Assembly: GCA_964431205.1 (NCBI GenBank)
Contig: CAYSIX010000251.1
Location: 1 to 5,619 of the forward strand
Source: CAYSIX01 sp964431205
GTDB lineage: Bacteria > Planctomycetota > Phycisphaerae > Phycisphaerales > Phycisphaeraceae
Direction: 5' to 3'
DNA length: 5,619 nt
Within the stretch, counting starts at the first letter, position 1; each line of letters begins with the position of its first letter. Made by a program: the position numbers and the translations under genes. Positions 1-4,941 of the stretch are shown one piece after another. The notes beneath the pieces were generated by a model that was not told the DNA's origin, did no database searches, and saw only the letters and a program-made list of their open reading frames with translations.

Positions 1-78
1 CTTCTATATATAATATGAACATGACCATAATTCCAGCAGACAAATCCATGCTAATCCCAAAATATAAAACAATACGTT
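1..78. other. AT-rich block at left edge
   Basis: About 31% G+C by direct count over positions 1-80 (25 of 80), against roughly two thirds for the rest of the window, with a sharp switch near position 78. It holds a perfect TATAAT at 9-14 and a TATAAA at 63-68 on the + strand. I find no convincing -35 partner for either; the one for 9-14 would lie outside the window. No credible gene lies here. It may be an upstream promoter or UP-like region for the mre operon, or the edge of an AT-rich intergenic or acquired segment. Confidence 0.6.
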
Positions 79-141
79 CCGGGGGGACCGGGACAACGTG
101 GCGCATGGGGCAATCGGCGCAGTCCGGGGTCGGTTTTGGCG

Positions 142-147
142 TATGAT
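142..147 (+). promoter_or_regulatory. candidate -10 box for mreBCD
   Basis: TATGAT matches the sigma-70 -10 consensus in 5 of 6 bases. It would start transcription near 154 and leave a leader of roughly 80 nt before the mreB GTG. The -35 position at normal spacing (about 119-124) has no recognisable match, so this rests on the -10 alone. The AT-rich block at 1-78 could hold the real promoter instead. Confidence 0.25.
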
Positions 148-162
148 GGCGAGAAGTAACGG

Positions 163-206
163 GCCCGGCCGATGGGCTTCCCGGGAGACGGGGAGCATCG
201 GCGGGC
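163..206 (+). promoter_or_regulatory. stem-loop in mreB leader
   Basis: GCCCGGCCGATG (163-174) pairs with CATCGGCGGGC (196-206) to form an 11-bp stem with a single bulged G and a 21-nt loop. It lies between the candidate -10 box and the mreB ribosome-binding site at 224-227. No U-tract follows, so it does not look like an intrinsic terminator. It could be a 5'-UTR stabilising or regulatory structure. The loop contains TCCCGGGA, which permits alternative folds. Confidence 0.4.
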
Positions 207-223
207 ATTGCACCGCTCAGAAC

Positions 224-227
224 GGAG
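224..227 (+). promoter_or_regulatory. ribosome-binding site fixing the mreB GTG start
   Basis: GGAG lies 9 nt before the GTG at 237. This supports GTG 237 over the internal ATG at codon 14, which would remove the N-terminal hydrophobic segment typical of MreB. Confidence 0.7.
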
Positions 228-236
228 TTTGCTGCG

Positions 237-1289
237 GTGGGACTTGATCGGTTGCTCGGCTGGTTCGGGGTCGACATGGGGATCGATCTCGGCACGTGCA
301 ACACGCTCGTCTGCGTGCGTGGTGAGGGGATCGTGCTGAACGAGCCGTCCGTGGTGGCGGTGAAGCGGGGCACGAACAAGGTGCTGAACAACGGCAACGC
401 CGTCGGCTGGTCGGCGAAGGAGATGCTCGGCAAGACGCCGGGCTCGATCACCGCGATCCGTCCGCTGAAGGACGGCGTGATCAGCGACTTCGAGATCACC
501 GAGGCGATGCTCAGCTACTTCATCCGCAAGGTCAACGGGAACCGGCCGTTCGTCAAGCCGCGCGTGGTGATCTCGATCCCCTCGGGGATCACGGCGGTCG
601 AGCGTCGCGCGGTGCTGGAGTCGGCCGAACGCGCCGGCGCCCGGCGGGTGTTTCTCGTCGAGGAGCCGATGGCCGCGGGCATCGGGGCGCAGCTGCCGAT
701 CGTCGAGGCGACGGCGAGCATGATCGTGGACATCGGCGGGGGGACGACGGAGGTCGCGGTGATGTCGCTGGCCGACATCGCCCAGTGCGAGTCGGTGCGC
801 GTCGCCGGCGACGACATGGACGAGGCGATCATCAACCACATGAAGAAGGCCTACAACCTGATGATCGGCGAGCAGACCGGCGGGCGCATCAAGATCGAAA
901 TCGGCGCGGCAGCGCCCGGCGACGAGGAGCGGTCGATGGAGGTGCGGGGCCGGGACATGATCTCGGGCCTGCCGCGCAAGACGGTGATCACCAGCGAGGA
1001 GATCCGCGAGGCGTTGCAGGAGCCGCTGGGCGCGATCATCGAGACGGTGACGCGGACGCTGGAGCGGTGCGAGCCGGAGCTGGCCGCCGACCTGGTGGAC
1101 AAGGGGATCGTGCTGGCCGGGGGGGGGGCGCTGCTGCGCGGGATCGACACGGTGATCTCCAATGCCACGGGTTTGGACGTGCGCGTCGCCGAGGACCCGC
1201 TCACCTGCGTCGCCCGGGGCACGGCGATCTACCTCGAACACCTCGAGGAATGGAAGAACACCATGCAGAGCGACATGGACGACGGGTGA
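237..1289 (+). CDS. mreB: MreB, rod-shape-determining actin-like ATPase
   Basis: Bacterial actin that polymerises on the inner face of the cytoplasmic membrane and guides lateral cell-wall synthesis together with MreC, MreD, RodA and PBP2. The protein has 350 residues, close to the usual ~345. Residues 1-11 (MGLDRLLGWFG) form a short hydrophobic/amphipathic segment like the membrane-binding N-terminus of Gram-negative MreB. The actin-fold nucleotide motifs are in order: phosphate-1 loop GIDLGTCNTLV (15-25), interdomain PSGITAVERRAV (115-126), EEPMAAGIGAQLPI (142-155), phosphate-2 loop DIGGGTTEV (165-173), and the adenosine-binding LAGGGALLRG (293-302). The GTG start is supported by GGAG 9 nt upstream. 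Cys21 sits in the phosphate-1 loop where the familiar MreB motif (GTANTL) has Ala. The LAGGGALL codons include a run of ten Gs (1119-1128). It is first in an mreB-mreC-mreD operon, and mreC begins 88 nt after its stop. Family assignment is essentially certain. The alternative, a plasmid ParM-type actin, is excluded by the motifs and the neighbours. Confidence 0.97.
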   Translation: MGLDRLLGWFGVDMGIDLGTCNTLVCVRGEGIVLNEPSVVAVKRGTNKVLNNGNAVGWSAKEMLGKTPGSITAIRPLKDGVISDFEITEAMLSYFIRKVNGNRPFVKPRVVISIPSGITAVERRAVLESAERAGARRVFLVEEPMAAGIGAQLPIVEATASMIVDIGGGTTEVAVMSLADIAQCESVRVAGDDMDEAIINHMKKAYNLMIGEQTGGRIKIEIGAAAPGDEERSMEVRGRDMISGLPRKTVITSEEIREALQEPLGAIIETVTRTLERCEPELAADLVDKGIVLAGGGALLRGIDTVISNATGLDVRVAEDPLTCVARGTAIYLEHLEEWKNTMQSDMDDG

Positions 1290-1296
1290 ACCCGGC

Positions 1297-1321
1297 CGAT
1301 CGTCGCCCCGACGGACGATCG
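1297..1321 (+). other. stem-loop just after mreB
   Basis: A perfect 8-bp inverted repeat, CGATCGTC (1297-1304) and GACGATCG (1314-1321), with a 9-nt loop, 7 nt after the mreB stop codon and 56 nt before mreC. No U-tract follows. It may be an RNA-processing or stability element, or a partial attenuator that keeps mreB mRNA above mreC. Confidence 0.4.
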
Positions 1322-1377
1322 CCCCGGCGCCGCGGATCCGCCCCTCGTCCCACGGTGACCCTCGATCGGAACGGCTC

Positions 1378-2259
1378 ATGACCTCGCGCTCTCTGTTCGG
1401 CTCCCGTCGCTTTCTGGTCACCGTCGTGCTGCTGTGCGTGGTCAGCGCCTGGGCGCCGCTCGGCCTGGCCCGGTCCGTCGCGGCGCTGCCCCATCACCTG
1501 CTGGTCGCCCTGGTTTCGCCCGTGACGGTGCTGCTCAAGACCGCCGCCGACGCCGTGGGCGGCGGCCAGCCCCGGCTCGATCTGGGCGAACACGAAGAGC
1601 TCTACGACCACTACACGCAGGCGTTGCAGTACATCCGCCGCCTCGAGAGCGACCTGCGCCAGCGCGAGCAGCAGCTCGCGCAGTTGATGCGCGTCCGCGA
1701 GATCCGCGGGGAGCAGGGCATCCGCGCCTACCTGCCCGCGCGGGTTACCAGCTACAGCGGCGAGCCGGCGCGGCCCGTGCTCACGATCGATCGCGGCACC
1801 AGCGACGGCGTGCGTCGGGGCATGGTCGTTGTCTCGGGCGCGAACCTGGTGGGCCTGGTCGAAGCGGTCGGCCCGCTGACGGCGGACGTGCGGCTGATCA
1901 CGACGCCGGGCACGACGCTGGACGTGCGCTTCGCTGCGCCGACGCCCCCGGCGGCACCGCCCTCGGCGCCGACGTATCTGGCGACGGTGGGCCTGGCCGA
2001 GGACGGGCGGCGTTTCGTGCACGACGAGGCGCCGCAGAACGTGCCCGTGCGGGCCGGTGACCTGGCGCACCTGGACGACCAGGGCGGGCGGTGGCCGGCT
2101 CAGGCCAACGGGTTCATCGTGGGCCAAGTCGCCGAGGTCGCCGGCGTGCCGGACAACCCGCTGCTGCTGAAGCGGATCGTGATCGAGCCGCTGATCCGTC
2201 CGCCGTCGCTGCGACGCGTCTGGGTGCTGGTGCCGGCCGAGGATGAGGGGGACGGCTGA
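1378..2259 (+). CDS. mreC: MreC, rod-shape-determining scaffold protein
   Basis: Bitopic inner-membrane protein whose extracytoplasmic part links MreB/MreD to the peptidoglycan synthases. The 293-residue product, within the family range, starts with a basic cytoplasmic tip (MTSRSLFGSRRF) and one membrane helix at about 12-30. A short hydrophobic stretch follows, then a coiled-coil at about 68-110 rich in Glu, Gln, Arg and Leu. The MreC beta-barrel region covers about 119-287: ARVTSYSGEPARPVLTIDRG (121-140), SDGVRRGMVVV (142-152) and NLVGLVEAVGPLTADVRLIT (156-175). The last strand block is GFIVGQVAEV...IVIEPL (245-272). A Pro/Ala-rich insertion (188-199) sits between beta segments. ATG 1378 is chosen because it gives the normal MreC N-terminus. 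GGA at 1368-1370 is a weak ribosome-binding site 7 nt upstream. In-frame starts further up would overlap mreB and add a non-homologous tail. It follows mreB and precedes mreD, which independently supports the call. Confidence 0.94.
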   Translation: MTSRSLFGSRRFLVTVVLLCVVSAWAPLGLARSVAALPHHLLVALVSPVTVLLKTAADAVGGGQPRLDLGEHEELYDHYTQALQYIRRLESDLRQREQQLAQLMRVREIRGEQGIRAYLPARVTSYSGEPARPVLTIDRGTSDGVRRGMVVVSGANLVGLVEAVGPLTADVRLITTPGTTLDVRFAAPTPPAAPPSAPTYLATVGLAEDGRRFVHDEAPQNVPVRAGDLAHLDDQGGRWPAQANGFIVGQVAEVAGVPDNPLLLKRIVIEPLIRPPSLRRVWVLVPAEDEGDG

Positions 2260-2264
2260 CCGTT

Positions 2265-2280
2265 CGCCGCCGAGGCGGTG
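2265..2280 (+). other. short hairpin just after mreC
   Basis: CGCCGC (2265-2270), a CGAG tetraloop, and GCGGTG (2275-2280) form a 6-bp stem with one G-U pair, 5 nt after the mreC stop. No U-tract follows. Small GC-rich hairpins arise easily by chance in DNA of this composition. It is recorded because stem-loops also follow mreB and mreD. Confidence 0.3.
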
Positions 2281-2363
2281 CGCGGAGCGGTAGACGCGAC
2301 CGAGGCGTTCAGAGTTCGGGACCACTTGCACGGGGCGGCGCTCGTGCCGACACTGGCGATCCG

Positions 2364-2915
2364 ATGAGCTGGCTGGTCTTTGCATTGTTCGCGTACGCGG
2401 CGGTGGCCCTGGAGATGGGGCTTCAGACGCTGCGGCTGATCGGCGGGGCCAGCTTCGTGCTGATCCTGGCGGTGTACATCGGGCTGATGGCGCCGGCACG
2501 CGCGGGCGTGTGGGCGATGGGGTTGCTGGGCCTGCTGGTGGACCTCAAGGGCGGGCCGGTCCCGGGCGCGGTGGTCGTCGGCCCGGCGACACTGGGTTAC
2601 CTCGTAGGCGCCTTCGCGGTGCTGCAACTGCGCACGCTGGTGTTTCGAGAGTCGGTGCTGACCCTGGCGGTGCTGGTCTTCGCCGTGGGGATCATGGTGC
2701 AACTGGTGATCGTGTTCATGTTTTCGATGCGCGGCGTGTGGATCCTGCCGGGCGAACGGCTGGCGGACTGGCACCCGGCCGACGAGCTGGCGCACCGGTT
2801 CGTGGACCTGGTGAAGACGGCCGTGGTGGCCCTGGCGGTCGGGGGGCTGCTGCTCAAGTCCACGCCCGCCTGGGGATTCCCCGGCAAAACGCGGATCGAT
2901 CGGCGGTTTCACTGA
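2364..2915 (+). CDS. mreD: MreD-like rod-shape-determining membrane protein
   Basis: Small polytopic membrane protein expected to bridge MreC and the wall-synthesis enzymes. The product has 183 residues, near the usual 160-180. Hydrophobic segments lie at about 2-17, 28-45, 47-60, 66-87, 98-120 and 149-165, so five to six membrane passes. The stretch GLLGLLVDLKGGPVPGAV (53-70) followed by GPATLGYLVGAF (73-84) resembles the MreD signature G-x-x-x-G-L-x-x-D...G...LGY. MreD is poorly conserved in sequence, so the assignment rests on this motif, size, topology and position directly after mreB-mreC. No clear Shine-Dalgarno precedes ATG 2364. No in-frame upstream start exists nearby, and the next Met (codon 18) would destroy the first helix. 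The gap from mreC is 104 nt, rather long for an mre operon. PBP2 and RodA genes do not follow; the next gene is convergent galE. Confidence 0.85.
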   Translation: MSWLVFALFAYAAVALEMGLQTLRLIGGASFVLILAVYIGLMAPARAGVWAMGLLGLLVDLKGGPVPGAVVVGPATLGYLVGAFAVLQLRTLVFRESVLTLAVLVFAVGIMVQLVIVFMFSMRGVWILPGERLADWHPADELAHRFVDLVKTAVVALAVGGLLLKSTPAWGFPGKTRIDRRFH

Positions 2916-2925
2916 GCCGGGCGAC

Positions 2926-2965
2926 CGAGCCTTCGGCATCGCGTCGGGCGGACGACGGGGGCTCG
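2926..2965 (+). terminator. candidate stem-loop terminator after mreD
   Basis: CGAGCCTTCG (2926-2935) pairs with CGGGGGCTCG (2956-2965) as a 10-bp stem with two G-U pairs and a 20-nt loop, starting 10 nt after the mreD stop. In RNA from the minus strand the two wobbles become A/C mismatches, so it favours mre transcription rather than galE. There is no T-run, so an intrinsic terminator is not established. The convergent 75-nt gap (2916-2990) is where termination of both mreBCD and galE must occur, and I see no better candidate. Confidence 0.3.
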
Positions 2966-2990
2966 CGGACAAGCCGCGGCGCCGGGCGCG

Positions 2991-3992
2991 TCAAACCGAC
3001 TCGTAGCCGTTCGGGTGCGTGCGGAACCAACGCCACGCGGAGTCGACGATCGCGTCCAGGTCGGTGATCTTCGCCTGCCAGCCCAGCTCGTCGCGGATGC
3101 GATCGGCGTTGGCGTAGAGGATCGGCGGGTCGCCGGGGCGGCGGGGCCCGACCTCGACGGGGATCGCGTGCCCGGTCACGCGGCGCGCCGCCTCGACGAC
3201 CTGCTTGACGCTCATGCCTCGACCGATGCCGAGGTTGTAGAAGCGTGCGTCGCCCGGGCGAAGCGCCTCGGCGACGACGACGTGCGCGTCGACCAGGTCC
3301 TCGACGTGGATGTAGTCGCGGACGCACGTGCCGTCGGGCGTGTCGTAATCGTCGCCGAAGATGGTGGCGTTCGGCCGCTTGCCCAGGGCGACGTTCAGCA
3401 GCACGGGGATCAGGTGCGTCTCGGGGTCGTGGTCCTCGCCGAGCGAGCCGTCGGTCGCGCAGCCGGCGACGTTGAAGTATCGCAGGGCCGCGAAGGCGAA
3501 GTCCGGGTCGGCCGCGGCCTCGTCGCGCAGGACGCGCTCGACCATCAGCTTCGACCACCCGTAGGGGTTGATCGGCTGCTGGGCCATGGACTCGACGATG
3601 GGCATCGACTCGGGCTGGCCGTAGGTCGCGCAGGTCGAGCTGAAGACGATCCGGCGGACCGAGGCGTCGCGCATGGCGCGCAGGAGGCTGATCGAGCCGG
3701 CGGTGTTGTTGTCGTAGTACAGCAGCGGCTTCTCGACCGACTCGCCGACGTAGGCCAGCGCCGCGAAGTGCATCACGCAGTCGATCTCGTGGTGGGTCAG
3801 GGCGTTGGTGATCGCCTCGGTGTCGCGCAGGTCGAGGTACTCGATGGGGATCTCGCCGCCGAGGGCGTCGATCGCCTCGCGGTGGCCGCGTTCGAGGTTG
3901 TCGAGCACGACGGGGCGGTGGCCGGCCTGCCGCAGGCGGTGGACCGCGTGCGAGCCGATGTATCCCGCGCCGCCGGTGACCAGAACGTTCAT
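2991..3992 (-). CDS. galE: UDP-glucose 4-epimerase GalE
   Basis: Interconverts UDP-glucose and UDP-galactose with tightly bound NAD in the cytoplasm, for the Leloir pathway and surface polysaccharide precursors. The 333-residue extended short-chain dehydrogenase has all landmarks. The N-terminal dinucleotide loop TGGAGYIGSH is at 6-15, the Asp31-Asn32 pair at the end of beta-2 (VVLDNLERG, 28-36), and FAALAYVGES at 76-85. The catalytic SSTCATYG (118-125) and Tyr144-x-x-x-Lys148 (in NPYGWSK) are intact. The GalE-specific YFNVAGCATDGSLGEDHDPE (172-191), LIPVLL (194-199), FGDDYDTPDGTCVRDYIHVE (212-231) and RRPGDPP (284-290) follow. These segments separate GalE from UDP-glucuronate epimerases and dTDP-glucose dehydratases. 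ATG 3992 has GAAGGG (4001-4006, minus strand) 8 nt upstream and puts the nucleotide-binding loop at the expected place. It may be transcribed with the YqaA-like gene upstream. Its ribosome-binding site lies inside a heptad-repeat array. Confidence 0.96.
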   Translation of the reverse strand: MNVLVTGGAGYIGSHAVHRLRQAGHRPVVLDNLERGHREAIDALGGEIPIEYLDLRDTEAITNALTHHEIDCVMHFAALAYVGESVEKPLLYYDNNTAGSISLLRAMRDASVRRIVFSSTCATYGQPESMPIVESMAQQPINPYGWSKLMVERVLRDEAAADPDFAFAALRYFNVAGCATDGSLGEDHDPETHLIPVLLNVALGKRPNATIFGDDYDTPDGTCVRDYIHVEDLVDAHVVVAEALRPGDARFYNLGIGRGMSVKQVVEAARRVTGHAIPVEVGPRRPGDPPILYANADRIRDELGWQAKITDLDAIVDSAWRWFRTHPNGYESV

Positions 3993-3996
3993 GAGT

Positions 3997-4080
3997 CAAG
4001 CCCTTCGCTGTGAGCGTCTAGGCGTAAGCGTGCAGCCGTTCGCCGTCAGCTACTGGTGTTGAGCAGTTAGCTTCAAGACA
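3997..4080 (+). repeat. degenerate 7-bp repeat array, arm 1 (YNAGCNN x12)
   Basis: Cutting the + strand into sevens from 3997 gives CAAGCCC, TTCGCTG, TGAGCGT, CTAGGCG, TAAGCGT, GCAGCCG, TTCGCCG, TCAGCTA, CTGGTGT, TGAGCAG, TTAGCTT and CAAGACA. Position 4 is G in all 12 units, position 1 a pyrimidine in 11, position 3 A in 9, and position 5 C in 9. No other intergenic stretch of the window that I tried cutting this way shows the phase. A 7-bp period is not a coding rhythm. The array begins 4 bp from the galE start codon, and galE's ribosome-binding site lies in its first two units. Origin and function unknown. Confidence 0.7.
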
Positions 4081-4111
4081 GGCATGCCACGCCGATCTTG
4101 GAGCCAACACC
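4055..4111. repeat. imperfect inverted repeat at the junction of the heptad arms
   Basis: GGTGTTG (4055-4061) pairs with CAACACC (4105-4111). GCTTCAAGA (4070-4078) pairs with TCTTGGAGC (4096-4104), with one wobble. Together they form 16 bp with an 8-nt one-sided bulge and a 17-nt apical loop that holds the palindrome GGCATGCC (4081-4088). A competing pairing exists: GTTAGCTTCA (4066-4075) with TGAAGGCTAAC (4112-4122), one bulged base. In a yqaA-galE transcript the structure would lie about 50 nt upstream of the galE ribosome-binding site. Confidence 0.6.
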
Positions 4112-4135
4112 TGAAGGCTAACCGCGCACGGCTTG
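4080..4135 (-). repeat. degenerate 7-bp repeat array, arm 2 (inverted)
   Basis: Read on the minus strand from 4135 down, the sequence cuts into CAAGCCG, TGCGCGG, TTAGCCT, TCAGGTG, TTGGCTC, CAAGATC, GGCGTGG and CATGCCT. Position 4 is G in all eight units, position 1 a pyrimidine in seven, and position 5 C in five. It has the same consensus as arm 1 on the opposite strand, so the two arms converge and abut at 4080. The first unit follows directly on the TGA of the YqaA-like gene. Together the arms fill 139 of the 143 bp between that gene and galE. Confidence 0.6.
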
Positions 4136-4813
4136 TCAATGTAACAGCTTCAGGACCAGGAATCCGCCGACCAGCAGCAGCACGAACAGGACGCACAGCA
4201 GGTTGAAGTACCGGTCGATCAGCGGCATCGCCCTGGGCCCGATCCACCAGAACAGCGCCGCGACCGCGTAGAACCGCAGCCCCCGGCCGATGAACGAGAC
4301 CACGATGAACGGCAGCAGCGGCTGCAGGAACACCCCGCCGGCGATCGTGAAGACCTTGAACGGGATCGGCGTGAACGCCGCGGCGAACAGCACCCAGATG
4401 CCCCAACGCTCGTACCACTCGGCCACGGTGGCGAACTTCTCGGGCGAGAAGCCCGGCACGTAGCTGTACATGAACTGATCGACCGCCTCCCACGCGCCCC
4501 AGCCGATCGCGTAACCCACCACGCCGCCCAGGACGCTGGCCAGCGTGCAGACGGTGGCGAACCACAGCGCCTTGCGGCGGTGGCCCAGGCACAGCGGCGC
4601 GAGCAGGACGTCGGGCGGGATGGGGAAGAAGCTGGACTCGGCGAAGCTGAACCCGGCCAGCGCCCAGGTCGCCGACGGCCGATGGGCGAACGAGAGGACC
4701 CAGTCGTAAAGCCGGCGGTGGATGGCCCAGCGGCTGACGGGCCCGACGGGTGCCTCGGCGGCGTCGCGGTCGGTCGCGGTCACGGGCCCGGGGGGTGTGT
4801 CAGTCATGGTCAT
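4136..4813 (-). CDS. YqaA-like DedA-superfamily (SNARE-associated) membrane protein
   Basis: Predicted polytopic inner-membrane protein of the YqaA branch of the DedA/SNARE-associated superfamily. Members of the wider superfamily are linked to lipid scrambling and membrane homeostasis; the substrate of this branch is not settled. With ATG 4813 the product has 225 residues. A Thr/Pro/Asp-rich polar N-terminus (1-27) precedes the family core: RLYDWVLSFAHRP (34-46), then FSFAESSFFPIPPDVLLAPL (55-74), whose Glu59 and twin prolines before Asp68 are characteristic. Helices follow at about 82-106. A re-entrant-type FTPIPFKVFTIAGG (147-160) comes next, then VVSFIGRGLRFYAVAALFWW (171-190) and a C-terminal helix (204-223). 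The start is uncertain: ATG 4807 (223 residues) is equally possible, and neither has a clear Shine-Dalgarno. The longer open frame to 4939 adds an Arg-rich, low-complexity tail that is not family-like. galE lies downstream on the same strand, with the heptad array between. Confidence 0.88.
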   Translation of the reverse strand: MTMTDTPPGPVTATDRDAAEAPVGPVSRWAIHRRLYDWVLSFAHRPSATWALAGFSFAESSFFPIPPDVLLAPLCLGHRRKALWFATVCTLASVLGGVVGYAIGWGAWEAVDQFMYSYVPGFSPEKFATVAEWYERWGIWVLFAAAFTPIPFKVFTIAGGVFLQPLLPFIVVSFIGRGLRFYAVAALFWWIGPRAMPLIDRYFNLLCVLFVLLLVGGFLVLKLLH

Positions 4814-4814
4814 G

Positions 4815-4820
4815 ATTATC
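4815..4820 (-). promoter_or_regulatory. candidate -10 box for the YqaA-like gene
   Basis: GATAAT on the minus strand matches the -10 consensus in 5 of 6 bases and ends 7 nt before ATG 4807. That spacing would give a leaderless or nearly leaderless mRNA, in keeping with the absence of a Shine-Dalgarno. No good -35 box is seen around 4838-4843. If real, it makes ATG 4807 the start rather than 4813. Confidence 0.25.
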
Positions 4821-4849
4821 GGCCCGGAGCGAGTCGCGGCGGTAGTGTA

Positions 4850-4904
4850 ACGGGCGGTCGGCGTGGTCGGCGTGACGCCGCGATCATCGGCACGGGCCGC
4901 CCGT
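4850..4904. repeat. nested inverted repeats in the divergent intergenic region
   Basis: ACGGGCGGTC (4850-4859) pairs with GGCCGCCCGT (4895-4904), ten pairs with one wobble. Inside lies a second hairpin, CGGCG-TGA-CGCCG (4868-4880). The region separates the divergent YqaA-like and symporter genes (226 bp gap), so this could be an operator, a leader structure or a chance product of high GC content. Confidence 0.35.
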
Positions 4905-4941
4905 CGGCGCCGCTGCGGCGGTCGCCGGCGCGGCGGCAAGG

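Noticed and set aside
75..97. Hairpin CGTTCCGG/CCGGGACAACG as a terminator of an upstream gene
   Set aside because: Two 4-bp stems split by a 3-nt bulge, no T-run, and the upstream gene is not in view.
4..213. Minus-strand 69-residue open frame with a hydrophobic C-terminus
   Set aside because: It spans the composition break, its hydrophobic part comes from AT-rich DNA, no ribosome-binding site is seen, and it lies across the mreB leader stem. A chance frame is more likely.
51..1421. Long minus-strand open frame opposite mreB (456 residues)
   Set aside because: Its product is rich in Arg, His, Asp and Pro with no domain pattern, as expected of an antisense frame in GC-rich coding DNA. mreB on the other strand is unmistakable.
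2979..2989. Hairpin GCGC-CGG-GCGC as a galE terminator
   Set aside because: Only a 4-bp stem with a 3-nt loop and no U-tract on the minus-strand RNA; common by chance at this G+C.
2854..3999. Long minus-strand open frame overlapping galE (381 residues)
   Set aside because: It is a +1 shadow of galE: Arg/Pro-rich, low complexity, no recognisable motif.
4058..4122. Integron attC recombination site
   Set aside because: GTTGAGC, GTTAGC and GCTAAC with an imperfect central stem recall attC. In attC the outer boxes read RYYYAAC ... GTTRRRY, whereas here GTT boxes are on the left and AAC boxes on the right. GCCAAC/GGCTAAC also fail the RYYYAAC pattern, and no integrase or cassette is nearby.
3997..4135. 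CRISPR array
   Set aside because: The period is 7 bp, the units are degenerate and there are no spacers of uniform length or cas genes.
4814..4939. N-terminal extension of the YqaA-like protein to 267 residues
   Set aside because: The added 42 residues are Arg-rich and low complexity. They are encoded by the hairpin-rich divergent intergenic DNA and have no family counterpart.
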